DNA of 55,122 bases from a virus: the IMG/VR virus record IMGVR_UViG_3300032285_003935, positions 1 through 55,122 of that record; one strand, written 5' to 3'. Position numbers and translations under genes: made by a program. Below are positions 6,717 to 13,476 of this stretch, piece after piece. Under the pieces are notes generated by a model that was given only the letters and a program-made list of their open reading frames with translations, ran no database searches and was not told where the DNA came from. Within the stretch, counting starts at the first letter, position 1. Every line of letters begins with the position of its first letter.

Positions 6717-7212
6717 ACCATTCAGGAATATTTCTATTTTTCCATTTAGCAAAATCTTTTTTGGCTCCGTTATAGTAGTTTCTATATGATTCTATAACGT
6801 CTGTTACTTTGTACTCATCCGGCATTGCTTTTGGTGGTTCTGTAAAACCTTTGTCACAAATGTTTAACTTATTTGTGACACACCACTCGATTACATCCTG
6901 AGATTTATGACGTTTACCGTATCTATAAGTGTATTCTTTACATAACTCAAGTCCCAAATCACATAAATAAAGATAGTTTGATAATGACTCTCTAACCCAT
7001 ATTGAACAGGGGTGGTTTTTGTGTGATAACTTATACGGTACTTGGTCGGTTACTTGTACGGTACTTGGTGGGTACTTGGTGGGCGCTTGGTGGGTTACAT
7101 GGTGGGCTCCACATAATAGTTGTGCAGTTTCCAAAATCATTTTAACGACATGTTTATCACAATGGTATTCTGCACATTTTTTTGTGTCCCAATCCAAAAA
7201 GAAAATATTCAT
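6652..7212 (-). CDS. Conserved phage protein with YHCDKHVVKMILE motif
   Basis: A 186-residue protein. I chose the ATG at 7212 (MNIFFLDWDTKKCAEYHCDK); the extra 9 upstream codons need a non-ATG start. The N-terminal motif, with Cys13, His17, Cys18, Asp19, His21 and the following helix, looks like a conserved metal-binding or catalytic site. I recall similar proteins of unknown function in other large phages, but cannot name the family. Residues 35-60 are encoded by a short DNA repeat (7035-7107), which may be a recent expansion. Its position between convergent and divergent neighbours gives no clue to function. Confidence 0.75.
   Translation of the reverse strand: MNIFFLDWDTKKCAEYHCDKHVVKMILETAQLLCGAHHVTHQAPTKYPPSTVQVTDQVPYKLSHKNHPCSIWVRESLSNYLYLCDLGLELCKEYTYRYGKRHKSQDVIEWCVTNKLNICDKGFTEPPKAMPDEYKVTDVIESYRNYYNGAKKDFAKWKNRNIPEWFNHSSTVASEQPIVPVASEVF
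7035..7107 (-). repeat. Imperfect short tandem repeats inside a gene
   Basis: On the plus strand GTACTTGGT occurs at 7038-7046, 7061-7069 and 7072-7080, with the variant GCGCTTGGT at 7083-7091. The repeats are translated in the minus-strand gene 6652-7212 into a Pro/Thr/Val-rich segment. Confidence 0.75.
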
Positions 7213-7223
7213 AGTGCTAATAT

Positions 7224-7250
7224 AAACAAAAAATCCCACAGACGTGGGAT
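7224..7250 (-). terminator. Intrinsic terminator for the FKBP gene
   Basis: On the minus strand ATCCCAC and GTGGGAT form a stem around a 4-base loop, followed by a T-run. It lies 26 bases after the stop at 7276. Confidence 0.8.
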
Positions 7251-7275
7251 GTTTTGAAAAATAAATGAAATTGTA

Positions 7276-7701
7276 TTAGTTTACTGACACAACTTCTAAA
7301 TCAAAGATAAGTTTCTTACCTGCTAATGGATGGTTCATGTCCAATACAACAGTACTTTCTTTAATTTCCGTAACCACAACGTTTACAGGACCAAATTGGT
7401 TTTGTCCTTGTAACATATCCCCAGCTTTAACACCTTCAGGGACTTGAGATAAAGCAACTTCACTCATTAGTTGTGGATTAATATCTCCGTAAGCATTTTC
7501 TGGCTCAATTTCAATTGTTTTCATTTCGCCAATAGTCATGTCAATTAATCCGTTTTCAAAACCTGGAATTAATTGTCCTTGACCTAATGTTACTGTAAGA
7601 GGTTCTCTACCCTCAGCTAAAGATGTGTCGAATACTGAACCATCTTCTAATTTACCTGTGTAATGAACAGATACATTATCACCATTTTTAATTTTTGTCA
7701 T
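7276..7701 (-). CDS. FKBP-type peptidyl-prolyl isomerase, SlyD-like
   Basis: A 141-residue protein matching FKBP-type prolyl isomerases of the SlyD/FkpB class. The split FKBP core VSVHYTGKLEDGSVFDTS...REPLTVTLGQGQLIPGFENGL is clear, followed by an inserted flap (about residues 66-120) and the closing strand HPLAGKKLIFDLEVVSV. It lacks the His-rich metal-binding tail of E. coli SlyD. Such enzymes speed proline isomerisation and act as folding chaperones in the cytoplasm. I place the start at ATG 7701; two further codons upstream need a TTG start. A monocistronic unit with its own terminator. Phage copies of this family are uncommon as far as I know; it may help fold abundant virion proteins. 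Confidence 0.93.
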   Translation of the reverse strand: MTKIKNGDNVSVHYTGKLEDGSVFDTSLAEGREPLTVTLGQGQLIPGFENGLIDMTIGEMKTIEIEPENAYGDINPQLMSEVALSQVPEGVKAGDMLQGQNQFGPVNVVVTEIKESTVVLDMNHPLAGKKLIFDLEVVSVN

Positions 7702-7785
7702 ATTCAAGTATATTATTTTTTTTTGATATAAAAAAGTGTAAAAGTTAATTTTCTTTGTATTTATATAGATAAAAAAGAATTTTTT

Positions 7786-8364
7786 ATGAAAAAAGAAAAA
7801 GTTATTAGATTAACAGAAAATGAACTTGTTAATTTAATTAAAAAAGTTATAAAAGAACAGTCGGATTTAACCCCAAAAACACCTGAACAATTTCGTAAGG
7901 AAGTTTCGGGTCTTACAGGTTCTGAAGTTCTTATGTTTAACGCTTATGGTTTAAATAAATACACAGGTGAAGGAGGAATTTTTAAGGGTAAAAGAACTTC
8001 TGAAAACTATAAAATAAAAGAAGTTGGAATAACAACGATTAATAATTTACCAACAGTTGAATTTACAGTTCAAGATATTTCGACAGGTTCGGACGTTGAG
8101 GGTTATACAGGCACTTTTTTGAATAGAGATAAAAAAAGATATAGTGAACCTATTAAATTCAGATGGAACTGTAACTCGGCATTTGAAAAAGGATTAGGTG
8201 CTATTGGTGAACCTTTCCAAAGAAAAGGTGGAATTAAAGAAGATTACCTAAATAATGATTTAGCGAAAGTAATCACATCAAGACCGTTTTGTACTTATAA
8301 AGGAACCCCTGATTATGTAGTACCAATTAAACCAAACGCATCATATAGAGGTGCTCCAAGATAA
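7786..8364 (+). CDS. Putative capsid-targeted protein (LTE leader)
   Basis: A 192-residue protein with the leader MKKEKVIRLTENEL, then LIKKVIKE, and a predicted cut at E24|Q25. The mature part is polar, with a beta-rich middle (VGITTINNLPTVEFTVQDIS) and three Cys residues (FRWNCNSAF, RPFCTYKG). No known domain. Late-type box TATTTATA at 7758-7765. It is followed 18 bases later by another leader-bearing gene, so the two are probably in one operon. Confidence 0.8.
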   Translation: MKKEKVIRLTENELVNLIKKVIKEQSDLTPKTPEQFRKEVSGLTGSEVLMFNAYGLNKYTGEGGIFKGKRTSENYKIKEVGITTINNLPTVEFTVQDISTGSDVEGYTGTFLNRDKKRYSEPIKFRWNCNSAFEKGLGAIGEPFQRKGGIKEDYLNNDLAKVITSRPFCTYKGTPDYVVPIKPNASYRGAPR

Positions 8365-8382
8365 AATAAAACAAATAAAAAA

Positions 8383-9024
8383 ATGAAAAAAGTATTAAGA
8401 TTAACAGAAAGTGAATTAACTAGTCTTATCAAAAGAGTTGTTAATGAATCTAAATCAAATATCCAAGAAAAATGGGAAGGTGATGTTGAGGTTGAAAAAA
8501 CTGGTCAACATGCTGGAAAATCAATTTTAGAGCTTAACGCAGAAATTAAAAAGTTAAAAGAAAAATCTGAAAAACTACAAGACGAAGGTAAAAAAGTTCC
8601 TAAAGCAATGAAGGAAAAAATGAGTGAACTTTATTTTGCAAAAAGAGCTAAACAAGGTTGGAAAGGAAAAGGTAAGGCAAAAGTTAATGAAGAACTTGAA
8701 AACTTCTTTAATCCTGAAGCTATGAGTACAGGTGGAGCAATTGCTACGATGGTTGGAACAACTATTGCACTTTTAGGTATTGCTGGATGGGATTATCTTA
8801 AGGATTTTTATCGTAAATTAAGAAATACTGAAGGAAAGGAACAAGAAGCAATGGAACTTAAGTCTATTATCCAAGATTACGAAAGTAACAAAATGAATTC
8901 AGGTGACGGTGATGATGATATGGATACAAATGAAAGGATAATGGGAATGGAACCATCCGATGATATGGAAACACCAAAAGAACCTATGGCGGAAAATATC
9001 AGAAGAAGAACAAGAAGATATTAA
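8383..9024 (+). CDS. Putative capsid-targeted membrane-active protein (LTE leader)
   Basis: A 213-residue protein with the leader MKKVLRLTESEL, then LIKRVVNE, and a predicted cut at E22|S23. A long charged coiled-coil-like region (residues 45-100) is followed by a hydrophobic segment (GGAIATMVGTTIALLGIAGW, about 117-136) that could span a membrane, and an acidic then Arg-rich tail (ENIRRRTRRY). A second possible cut lies at VNE|E just before the hydrophobic part. Packaging of a protein with a membrane segment would suit a role in DNA entry; this is inference. Terminator at 9043-9069. Confidence 0.8.
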   Translation: MKKVLRLTESELTSLIKRVVNESKSNIQEKWEGDVEVEKTGQHAGKSILELNAEIKKLKEKSEKLQDEGKKVPKAMKEKMSELYFAKRAKQGWKGKGKAKVNEELENFFNPEAMSTGGAIATMVGTTIALLGIAGWDYLKDFYRKLRNTEGKEQEAMELKSIIQDYESNKMNSGDGDDDMDTNERIMGMEPSDDMETPKEPMAENIRRRTRRY

Positions 9025-9042
9025 TTTTAAAAAAAAATAATG

Positions 9043-9069
9043 AAAAACTCCCAATCGGGAGTTTTTTTT
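9043..9069 (+). terminator. Intrinsic terminator
   Basis: CTCCC and GGGAG around aatc, flanked by A- and T-runs that extend the stem, ending in eight T residues. Confidence 0.85.
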
Positions 9070-9105
9070 GTTTATATTTGTAGAACAATTAACACCAACA
9101 CCACT

Positions 9106-9270
9106 ATGAAAAACTTAAAACTAAAATTGACTTCAGCAATGTTCGCTCTTGTATTATCAGTTGTATTAATGGTAACCTCACCATCATTACCTGTATTTGT
9201 TTTAAGTGTTGGTCTTATTGTATTACAGACAGCTTTGTGGGGTAAGTTGATGAAAGAGATTAAAGAATAA
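9106..9270 (+). CDS. Small two-span membrane protein
   Basis: A 54-residue protein (MKNLKLKLTSAMFALVLSVVL...) with two hydrophobic stretches (about residues 10-25 and 28-45) separated by SPSLP, and charged ends. A -7 element TATATTTG (9073-9080) lies upstream, but a good -33 element is missing because the preceding terminator occupies that place. The ATG at 9106 fits the promoter and the 5' A-rich tract; the longer upstream reading runs through the terminator. Possible roles for such early membrane peptides (holin, exclusion) cannot be told apart here. Confidence 0.65.
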   Translation: MKNLKLKLTSAMFALVLSVVLMVTSPSLPVFVLSVGLIVLQTALWGKLMKEIKE

Positions 9271-9375
9271 AAAAGACGCAATGTTTCTTTTAAAAAAAAT
9301 AAAGGAAAATCAAATTGAAGAATTAAAATTTTTAAAATCTATTAAAATTAATTCAAAATGATTTTCCTAAATAAT

Positions 9376-10212
9376 TTAAACTAAATTCAATTCTTCTTTT
9401 TCCTTCATCATTAAAGTATACGCTCTTTCTAATCTGGTAAGACCACAACCCCACCCGAAACGAGGGAAAAATTCTAAAGATAAAAATTCATCTAATTCTT
9501 TTTCAACCCTTTCTTTGCCAAATAACTCAAACAATTTTGCAGAATAGTCACCATTTTCTATGGTGTAAAAGTTATTTTTCATTTCTTCAACATTACAACT
9601 TCTTTCAGCACTTCCGATAGTTTCTTGTCCGTAAAGAATTACATCAACTTTATTAAATACTTTATTCATTCCTTCTTTCATATTCCAAAATGGATTAGTT
9701 CTGTATGGAAAATTTTGTAATGATACAACGTTTCCTTTTTCTTTCCACATTCTTGTTTCATGTTCATCTTCCAAAATAGAAACTCCGTCATATTCTTCAC
9801 AAACATCTTCATAATTAACTTCAATTGGTTTATCAAATCCCAAGTACTCTAAAAGTTCTGACTCTAATTTAATTAAGTCCGACATATCACCCTTACTTTC
9901 AACCTCAAACATTGGAAAAATTAATGAATGTCTACCTGGAATTGGGTCTTTTTCTTGTCTATAAGACGTTGAAATACAATAGACACCGTTCCATTCAGGA
10001 TTTTTAAGAAGTTCGTATTCTAACCACATTTGGCCTGTCTGTGGTAGTGGCCATACTTCTCCTTGATAATTGAATGTTGTTATTGAGTGTGGATTTTCAC
10101 ACGCTGCCAAGATTGATAATCTTGATTGGGTTGGAACTTCTTTAAATCCTTTGTTTTGGAAGAATGTTCTCATCTTTTGAACTAACTCGTTGTAAGTTTC
10201 TGTGTTTTTCAT
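9376..10212 (-). CDS. Class II aminoacyl-tRNA synthetase-like catalytic domain (Asp/Asn/Lys group)
   Basis: A 278-residue protein resembling the catalytic core of class IIb aminoacyl-tRNA synthetases or the asparagine-synthetase-related branch. Motif 2 is seen as STSYRQEKD (Arg84, Glu87) with GRHSLIFPMFEVE, and motif 3 as GWGCGLTRLERA (Gly263, Arg270). No N-terminal OB-fold anticodon-binding domain is present, so it probably does not charge tRNA in the ordinary way. It could activate Asp, Asn or Lys for synthesis or for modifying a protein or RNA (compare EpmA and archaeal AsnA-like proteins). Upstream on the same strand lies a promoter, a tiny Asn-rich ORF and an intrinsic terminator, an attenuator-like layout. 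The substrate is not determined. Confidence 0.85.
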   Translation of the reverse strand: MKNTETYNELVQKMRTFFQNKGFKEVPTQSRLSILAACENPHSITTFNYQGEVWPLPQTGQMWLEYELLKNPEWNGVYCISTSYRQEKDPIPGRHSLIFPMFEVESKGDMSDLIKLESELLEYLGFDKPIEVNYEDVCEEYDGVSILEDEHETRMWKEKGNVVSLQNFPYRTNPFWNMKEGMNKVFNKVDVILYGQETIGSAERSCNVEEMKNNFYTIENGDYSAKLFELFGKERVEKELDEFLSLEFFPRFGWGCGLTRLERAYTLMMKEKEELNLV

Positions 10213-10247
10213 TTTTTGTTTTTTTTATTTTATTTATTAAAAGGGCA

Positions 10248-10275
10248 AAAAAAATCCTGACAAATGTCAGGATTT
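10248..10275 (-). terminator. Intrinsic terminator in the leader of the synthetase-like gene
   Basis: On the minus strand AATCCTGAC and GTCAGGATT form a perfect 9-base stem around a 4-base loop, followed by eight T residues. It lies between the small upstream ORF and the start of the gene at 10212. Confidence 0.85.
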
Positions 10276-10335
10276 CTTAAAAATATTATTGTTATTTAAA
10301 TTTCGTAGTTTCGTTTTAACTTTTTTTGTTATCAT
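10267..10335 (-). CDS. Possible 22-residue Asn-rich leader peptide
   Basis: A tiny ORF directly downstream of the host-type promoter at 10342-10372 encodes 22 residues beginning MITKKVKTK and containing NLNNNN. Its TGA stop falls inside the first arm of the terminator stem. The order promoter, leader ORF, terminator, synthetase-like gene is that of a transcription attenuator. The high A/T content makes Asn and Lys codons common by chance, and I see no strong competing antiterminator stem, so a plain small RNA is the main alternative. Confidence 0.35.
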   Translation of the reverse strand: MITKKVKTKLRNLNNNNIFKKS

Positions 10336-10341
10336 TAAAAT

Positions 10342-10372
10342 TAAATATATGCTCTTTATTAAAAATAATCAA
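10342..10372 (-). promoter_or_regulatory. Host-type promoter upstream of the synthetase-like gene
   Basis: Read on the minus strand: TTG (complement of 10370-10372), a 20-base spacer and TATATTTA (complement of 10342-10349), one base from the TAnnTTTG consensus. Confidence 0.5.
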
Positions 10373-10408
10373 CATTAGCAAAATATTTATTAAAAAGTAT
10401 TTATCAGT

Positions 10409-11155
10409 ATGAGAAATTTGTTGACTGAAGTTAGTAAAATAAAATCAATGATGGGTTTAAAACCAAATATTAATGAGCAATCAGTTTTTGATGATGTTAA
10501 TAAAATTATGGGTTTTAAACCGTCAAATCAAGAACCAAATTTAATGGATAAATGGTCTTCTATGGGACAACCAAAAGACCAAATGAAACCAGATTCGGGA
10601 GGTGTTATTGATGCTGCTAAGAAAATGATGAAAACAAAAACACCAAATAGTGGTCAAAAACCTACAGGTGTTTCAAATAATCTTGTAAATTTTGTTGGTA
10701 ATATTGAGTTTTTTGTTCCTTGTGTTTATGATGATGCTAAAGGAGGTAAATGTGTTAGAGGTGAAGTTGATTGTTGTTTAAAAGGTAGAACACCGTCTGG
10801 AACACCGACAATTGGTTATGGTACGGTTTATTACCCTGATGGTAGAAAAGTATCGCCTAAAGACCCATCAATAACAAAAGATATAGCTAAAACGTATTTA
10901 AAAACTGCTTTAAATAAATTGGCAGGTAAGTTATTAGCAATATATCCTAATTTAAATCAAAACCAAGTTGACGCATTATCATCATTATGTTATCAAGTTG
11001 GATTTGCAGGTTGTACAACAAAGGCTCCAAAATTAAGCACTTCTTTAAAAATGAATCCTAATTCTAATTCAGTTAAAGTTAACTTTTTAGATTTTAGTCA
11101 CAGAGACAGAAGAGAAAAAGAATGGAAGATTTATAGTCAAGGAATTTATTCTTAA
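10409..11155 (+). CDS. Putative capsid-targeted T4-type lysozyme (GH24)
   Basis: A 248-residue protein. Residues 1-23 form a TEV-type leader (MRNLLTEVSKIKSMMGLKPN, then INE) with a predicted cut at E23|Q24. A low-complexity linker (residues 24-85) precedes a glycoside hydrolase family 24 domain, which cuts the peptidoglycan backbone. The catalytic set can be aligned with T4 lysozyme: Glu100 in NIEFF, Asp109 nine residues later as in T4, and the Thr of PTIGYGT (Thr134). About 19 extra residues with three Cys lie between Asp and Thr. NQVDALSSLCYQVG is the usual helix after the active site. There is no secretion signal, so it is more likely a virion-borne lysozyme than the lysis endolysin. Late-type box TATTTATC at 10398-10405. 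Confidence 0.88.
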   Translation: MRNLLTEVSKIKSMMGLKPNINEQSVFDDVNKIMGFKPSNQEPNLMDKWSSMGQPKDQMKPDSGGVIDAAKKMMKTKTPNSGQKPTGVSNNLVNFVGNIEFFVPCVYDDAKGGKCVRGEVDCCLKGRTPSGTPTIGYGTVYYPDGRKVSPKDPSITKDIAKTYLKTALNKLAGKLLAIYPNLNQNQVDALSSLCYQVGFAGCTTKAPKLSTSLKMNPNSNSVKVNFLDFSHRDRREKEWKIYSQGIYS

Positions 11156-11173
11156 CCCTTATATTTATAGTAT

Positions 11174-11491
11174 ATGAAAAAGTTTATTATTACAGAAAGT
11201 CAATTAGAATATATCGTTAAAAGATACCTTAACGAAGATGCAAGATACGTAATGTCGTTTGACGAGTTTATGAAACATAAAAACAAAGACCAACAATATA
11301 AGTGTGGTTTTGAAAACTTATGTTTTGTTATCTATGATGGAAATCACCAAATAGATTTGGATGAAAAATTTCATGAAAAACACAAAATTCCTAATGGAGT
11401 TGGTGGGACAGTTTACCATGATGGTAACAATGTTTATTTCTGTCCTGACTTTGGTGATGACAGACCACAAAGAACTATTCAGGTTTATTAA
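11174..11491 (+). CDS. Putative capsid-targeted protein (ITE leader)
   Basis: A 105-residue protein with the leader MKKFIITESQLEYIVKRYLN, Glu21 next, and a predicted cut LNE|D. The small body has two Cys (CGFENLCF) and a C-terminal domain with several His and Asp residues (EKFHEKHKIPNG, DGNNVYFCPDFGDD); it could bind metal. Not recognised. Late-type box at 11162-11169. Its end overlaps the end of the convergent gene by 4 bases. Confidence 0.75.
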   Translation: MKKFIITESQLEYIVKRYLNEDARYVMSFDEFMKHKNKDQQYKCGFENLCFVIYDGNHQIDLDEKFHEKHKIPNGVGGTVYHDGNNVYFCPDFGDDRPQRTIQVY

Positions 11492-12183
11492 AACTCAAAT
11501 TGGTGTTTAAATTCGTAACCTGTTGAAGATACTTCGGTATTCATACGCAAATCTAATTCTATAGTTTGGTTTTCATTATCAATTGTAAACGTTCCCTCAG
11601 AACCTTCATTTATTTCCCATCCACCATGATTTTTTTCCAAAATGTTATATAACTTGGTTTCCCAAACTGCGGATAAATCATGTTTGTCGTTACCATCATT
11701 GTAATATCCAAAATCGTCAATATAACCTGAATCACCACCACCGCTAAAATCAACTCTAATTTTAAGTTTACCATCTTCTTTCCACTGAACCATATCCTCA
11801 AGTAATTCCTTTTCGTCAATTTCAAACTCTTGGTAATATGATTCATAACCCATAGTTTGAATATCTTCATCAATTGTAAAAGTTTTATCTCTTGTTGAAT
11901 ACTCACATGATACCGTTGCTCTAGAATCACCATCACCTTCTAATGAATCTAAAACTTTATCTTTAATAGAATCAAAAAAATTATCTAAAAAATCAAATAA
12001 TTTATTAGGTATAATATCATAAGCATTACCTCTTCCAGTCCAAGGAGAAAAGTGATAATCAACATTTCCATCGTAATCAACATAAAAGTCATTACTGATA
12101 TGAGTAACACCATTACTTAATAGGATATAATGTAAAAGTTTAAATTTTTTAATAGTTTCAGGGTTGTTAAATAATTCTTCCAT
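11488..12183 (-). CDS. Hypothetical acidic protein
   Basis: A 231-residue acidic protein starting MEELFNNPETIKKFKLLHYI. The ATG at 12183 is chosen because the late-type box (complement of 12187-12194) lies just before it; the longer reading would start within the box. It contains many Asp/Glu and aromatic residues and repeated beta-like stretches ending in Phe or Tyr. No domain recognised. It may share a transcript with the two genes upstream on the same strand (12195-12821). Confidence 0.75.
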   Translation of the reverse strand: MEELFNNPETIKKFKLLHYILLSNGVTHISNDFYVDYDGNVDYHFSPWTGRGNAYDIIPNKLFDFLDNFFDSIKDKVLDSLEGDGDSRATVSCEYSTRDKTFTIDEDIQTMGYESYYQEFEIDEKELLEDMVQWKEDGKLKIRVDFSGGGDSGYIDDFGYYNDGNDKHDLSAVWETKLYNILEKNHGGWEINEGSEGTFTIDNENQTIELDLRMNTEVSSTGYEFKHQFEF

Positions 12184-12194
12184 AACAATAAATA

Positions 12195-12548
12195 TCAATC
12201 ATCAATTTCTAACTTCATGGTTTTAATCATCCATAAAGGTCTTTGTTTATTTTCTAATGCTAACACCCATTCTTTTCCAGACGGAATATATCCGTTACAA
12301 TCTTCCATTACATGTTGTTCACCGACATAACGGGTATATACAGTTTTCCCATCACTATTTTTAAATTCCGGACCAAATTTTTGCTCCATTTCAAAAATAC
12401 CCTCTGAATGATGTCGAAAAATTCTGTGTGATGAATGGCCATACCATGATTTTGTACTATCAAACCATTCATGAATTTCAATATAATCTTCCCATTTTCC
12501 TCCGAATTTTTTTGCTGAGGATTTAGCGTGTACGATTGGATGTGCCAT
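12195..12548 (-). CDS. DUF6915-like protein
   Basis: A 117-residue protein beginning MAHPIVHAKSSAKKFGGKWEDYIEIHEWFD. I recall this pattern (MAHPxxHAxSSAxKFGG, HxWFD, RHHxEGIFxxEQxFG, RYxGEQHVxED) from the DUF6915 family found in bacteria and phages; its function is unknown. The several conserved His residues (7, 26, 37, 41, 46 and 47 approximately) and the GEQHVMED motif suggest metal binding. It starts 3 bases after the stop of the gene at 12552, as in an operon. Confidence 0.8.
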   Translation of the reverse strand: MAHPIVHAKSSAKKFGGKWEDYIEIHEWFDSTKSWYGHSSHRIFRHHSEGIFEMEQKFGPEFKNSDGKTVYTRYVGEQHVMEDCNGYIPSGKEWVLALENKQRPLWMIKTMKLEIDD

Positions 12549-12551
12549 AAT

Positions 12552-12821
12552 TTAGTGTTCTATAGATGTTGTTAATATATAATCCTCAGGAAGTGAAAGA
12601 CTTTTGATAGTATGTAGGACAAGAATTTCCAAGCCTTCCGGAAAAAGTTCGATAGCGTATTCATAATTTGATGGGTATAATTTTACTGATAAAATATTTT
12701 TTTTCTGACTAATTGAATGTGAAAATTCCGTAACTTTGATTTCGGAATTTTTACCAAACCATTGGTCAATGTCTTGTTTGTTTGTTTTATTTAAGACTTT
12801 TTCAAAAAAACTCTTTTTCAT
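12552..12821 (-). CDS. Hypothetical protein
   Basis: An 89-residue protein (MKKSFFEKVLNKTNKQDIDQ...) with a basic N-terminal helix and a C-terminal half with hydrophobic strands (YAIELFPEGLEILVLHTI). No known motif. It is the first gene of a three-gene minus-strand run with short spacing. Confidence 0.7.
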   Translation of the reverse strand: MKKSFFEKVLNKTNKQDIDQWFGKNSEIKVTEFSHSISQKKNILSVKLYPSNYEYAIELFPEGLEILVLHTIKSLSLPEDYILTTSIEH

Positions 12822-12862
12822 AATTATATATACAAAAGAAATATAAGATATTTATTGTTAAG

Positions 12863-13246
12863 ATGAAAGTAAATTTATATGATAAATCTAGTGGACTTGG
12901 TTCTGAACAAATAAATGTTATTCAGGACTTCTTGAGGTTTTGCCAAAAAAACTCTCCACTTAAGAAAGACGTTGACATCCAACTTCTTGGTGAACGTTTT
13001 GGTAAAATGACTACTGGTAGCGAAATTACTGGTAGAATTAAAATTCTTGCTGGTGGAAGAATGTTAATTGACATTTTAAGAACTATAGCTCACGAGTGGG
13101 TTCATGAGTTTGCTCGCCAAAGAAATATCAAGTTGCAAGGGTTTAATACCCAATCTCAAGAAAATTATGCTAATACTGAAGCAGGTATCATGATTCGTAT
13201 GTACGAAAAAAGTAATCCGCAATTAACTGCGTTATTGTATAATTAA
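12863..13246 (+). CDS. Small HExxH metalloprotease-like protein
   Basis: A 127-residue protein with the zinc-protease signature HEWVH at residues 77-81 in the helix IAHEWVHEFARQ, and a likely third ligand Glu in SQENYANTEAG (Glu100 or Glu106). The short length and layout resemble minimal gluzincin domains of the ImmA/IrrE or SprT-like kind. No DNA-binding domain or secretion signal is visible. The substrate is unknown. Late-type box TATTTATT at 12849-12856, 6 bases before the ATG. Confidence 0.8.
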   Translation: MKVNLYDKSSGLGSEQINVIQDFLRFCQKNSPLKKDVDIQLLGERFGKMTTGSEITGRIKILAGGRMLIDILRTIAHEWVHEFARQRNIKLQGFNTQSQENYANTEAGIMIRMYEKSNPQLTALLYN

Positions 13247-13265
13247 AAAAGATTATGTATATTTG
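13234..13265 (+). promoter_or_regulatory. Host-type promoter
   Basis: ATTG (13234-13237), a 20-base spacer and TATATTTG (13258-13265); the ATG at 13270 is 4 bases downstream. Confidence 0.65.
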
Positions 13266-13269
13266 TCCT

Positions 13270-13476
13270 ATGGATAGGGACTTTCAATGGATACGTAAAG
13301 TTATTGGTTCAATAACTCATTTCGGACAGATTCAATCTGCAGAAAATCTGATTGATTTATATGTTAAAAAGTATGAAAATTCTGAAGAATTAACACAATA
13401 TTCTTTGGATTTTGAATGTAGTATTGTTTCCTTAAAGAAAAGTTTAATTAGTAAAAAAACAATCCTTGAGTTATGA
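13270..13476 (+). CDS. Hypothetical small protein
   Basis: A 68-residue helical protein (MDRDFQWIRKVIGSITHFGQ...). The ATG at 13255 lies inside the promoter -7 element, so I start at 13270. It overlaps the next gene by 4 bases (ATGA), showing translational coupling. Not recognised. Confidence 0.7.
   Translation: MDRDFQWIRKVIGSITHFGQIQSAENLIDLYVKKYENSEELTQYSLDFECSIVSLKKSLISKKTILEL

Noticed and set aside
9281-9361. A 26-residue ORF between two genes
   Set aside because: No promoter or neighbour coupling, pure Lys/Ile/Asn composition typical of random A/T-rich DNA. Its ends contain a loose inverted repeat (GGAAAATCA/TGATTTTCC) that is too far apart to call.
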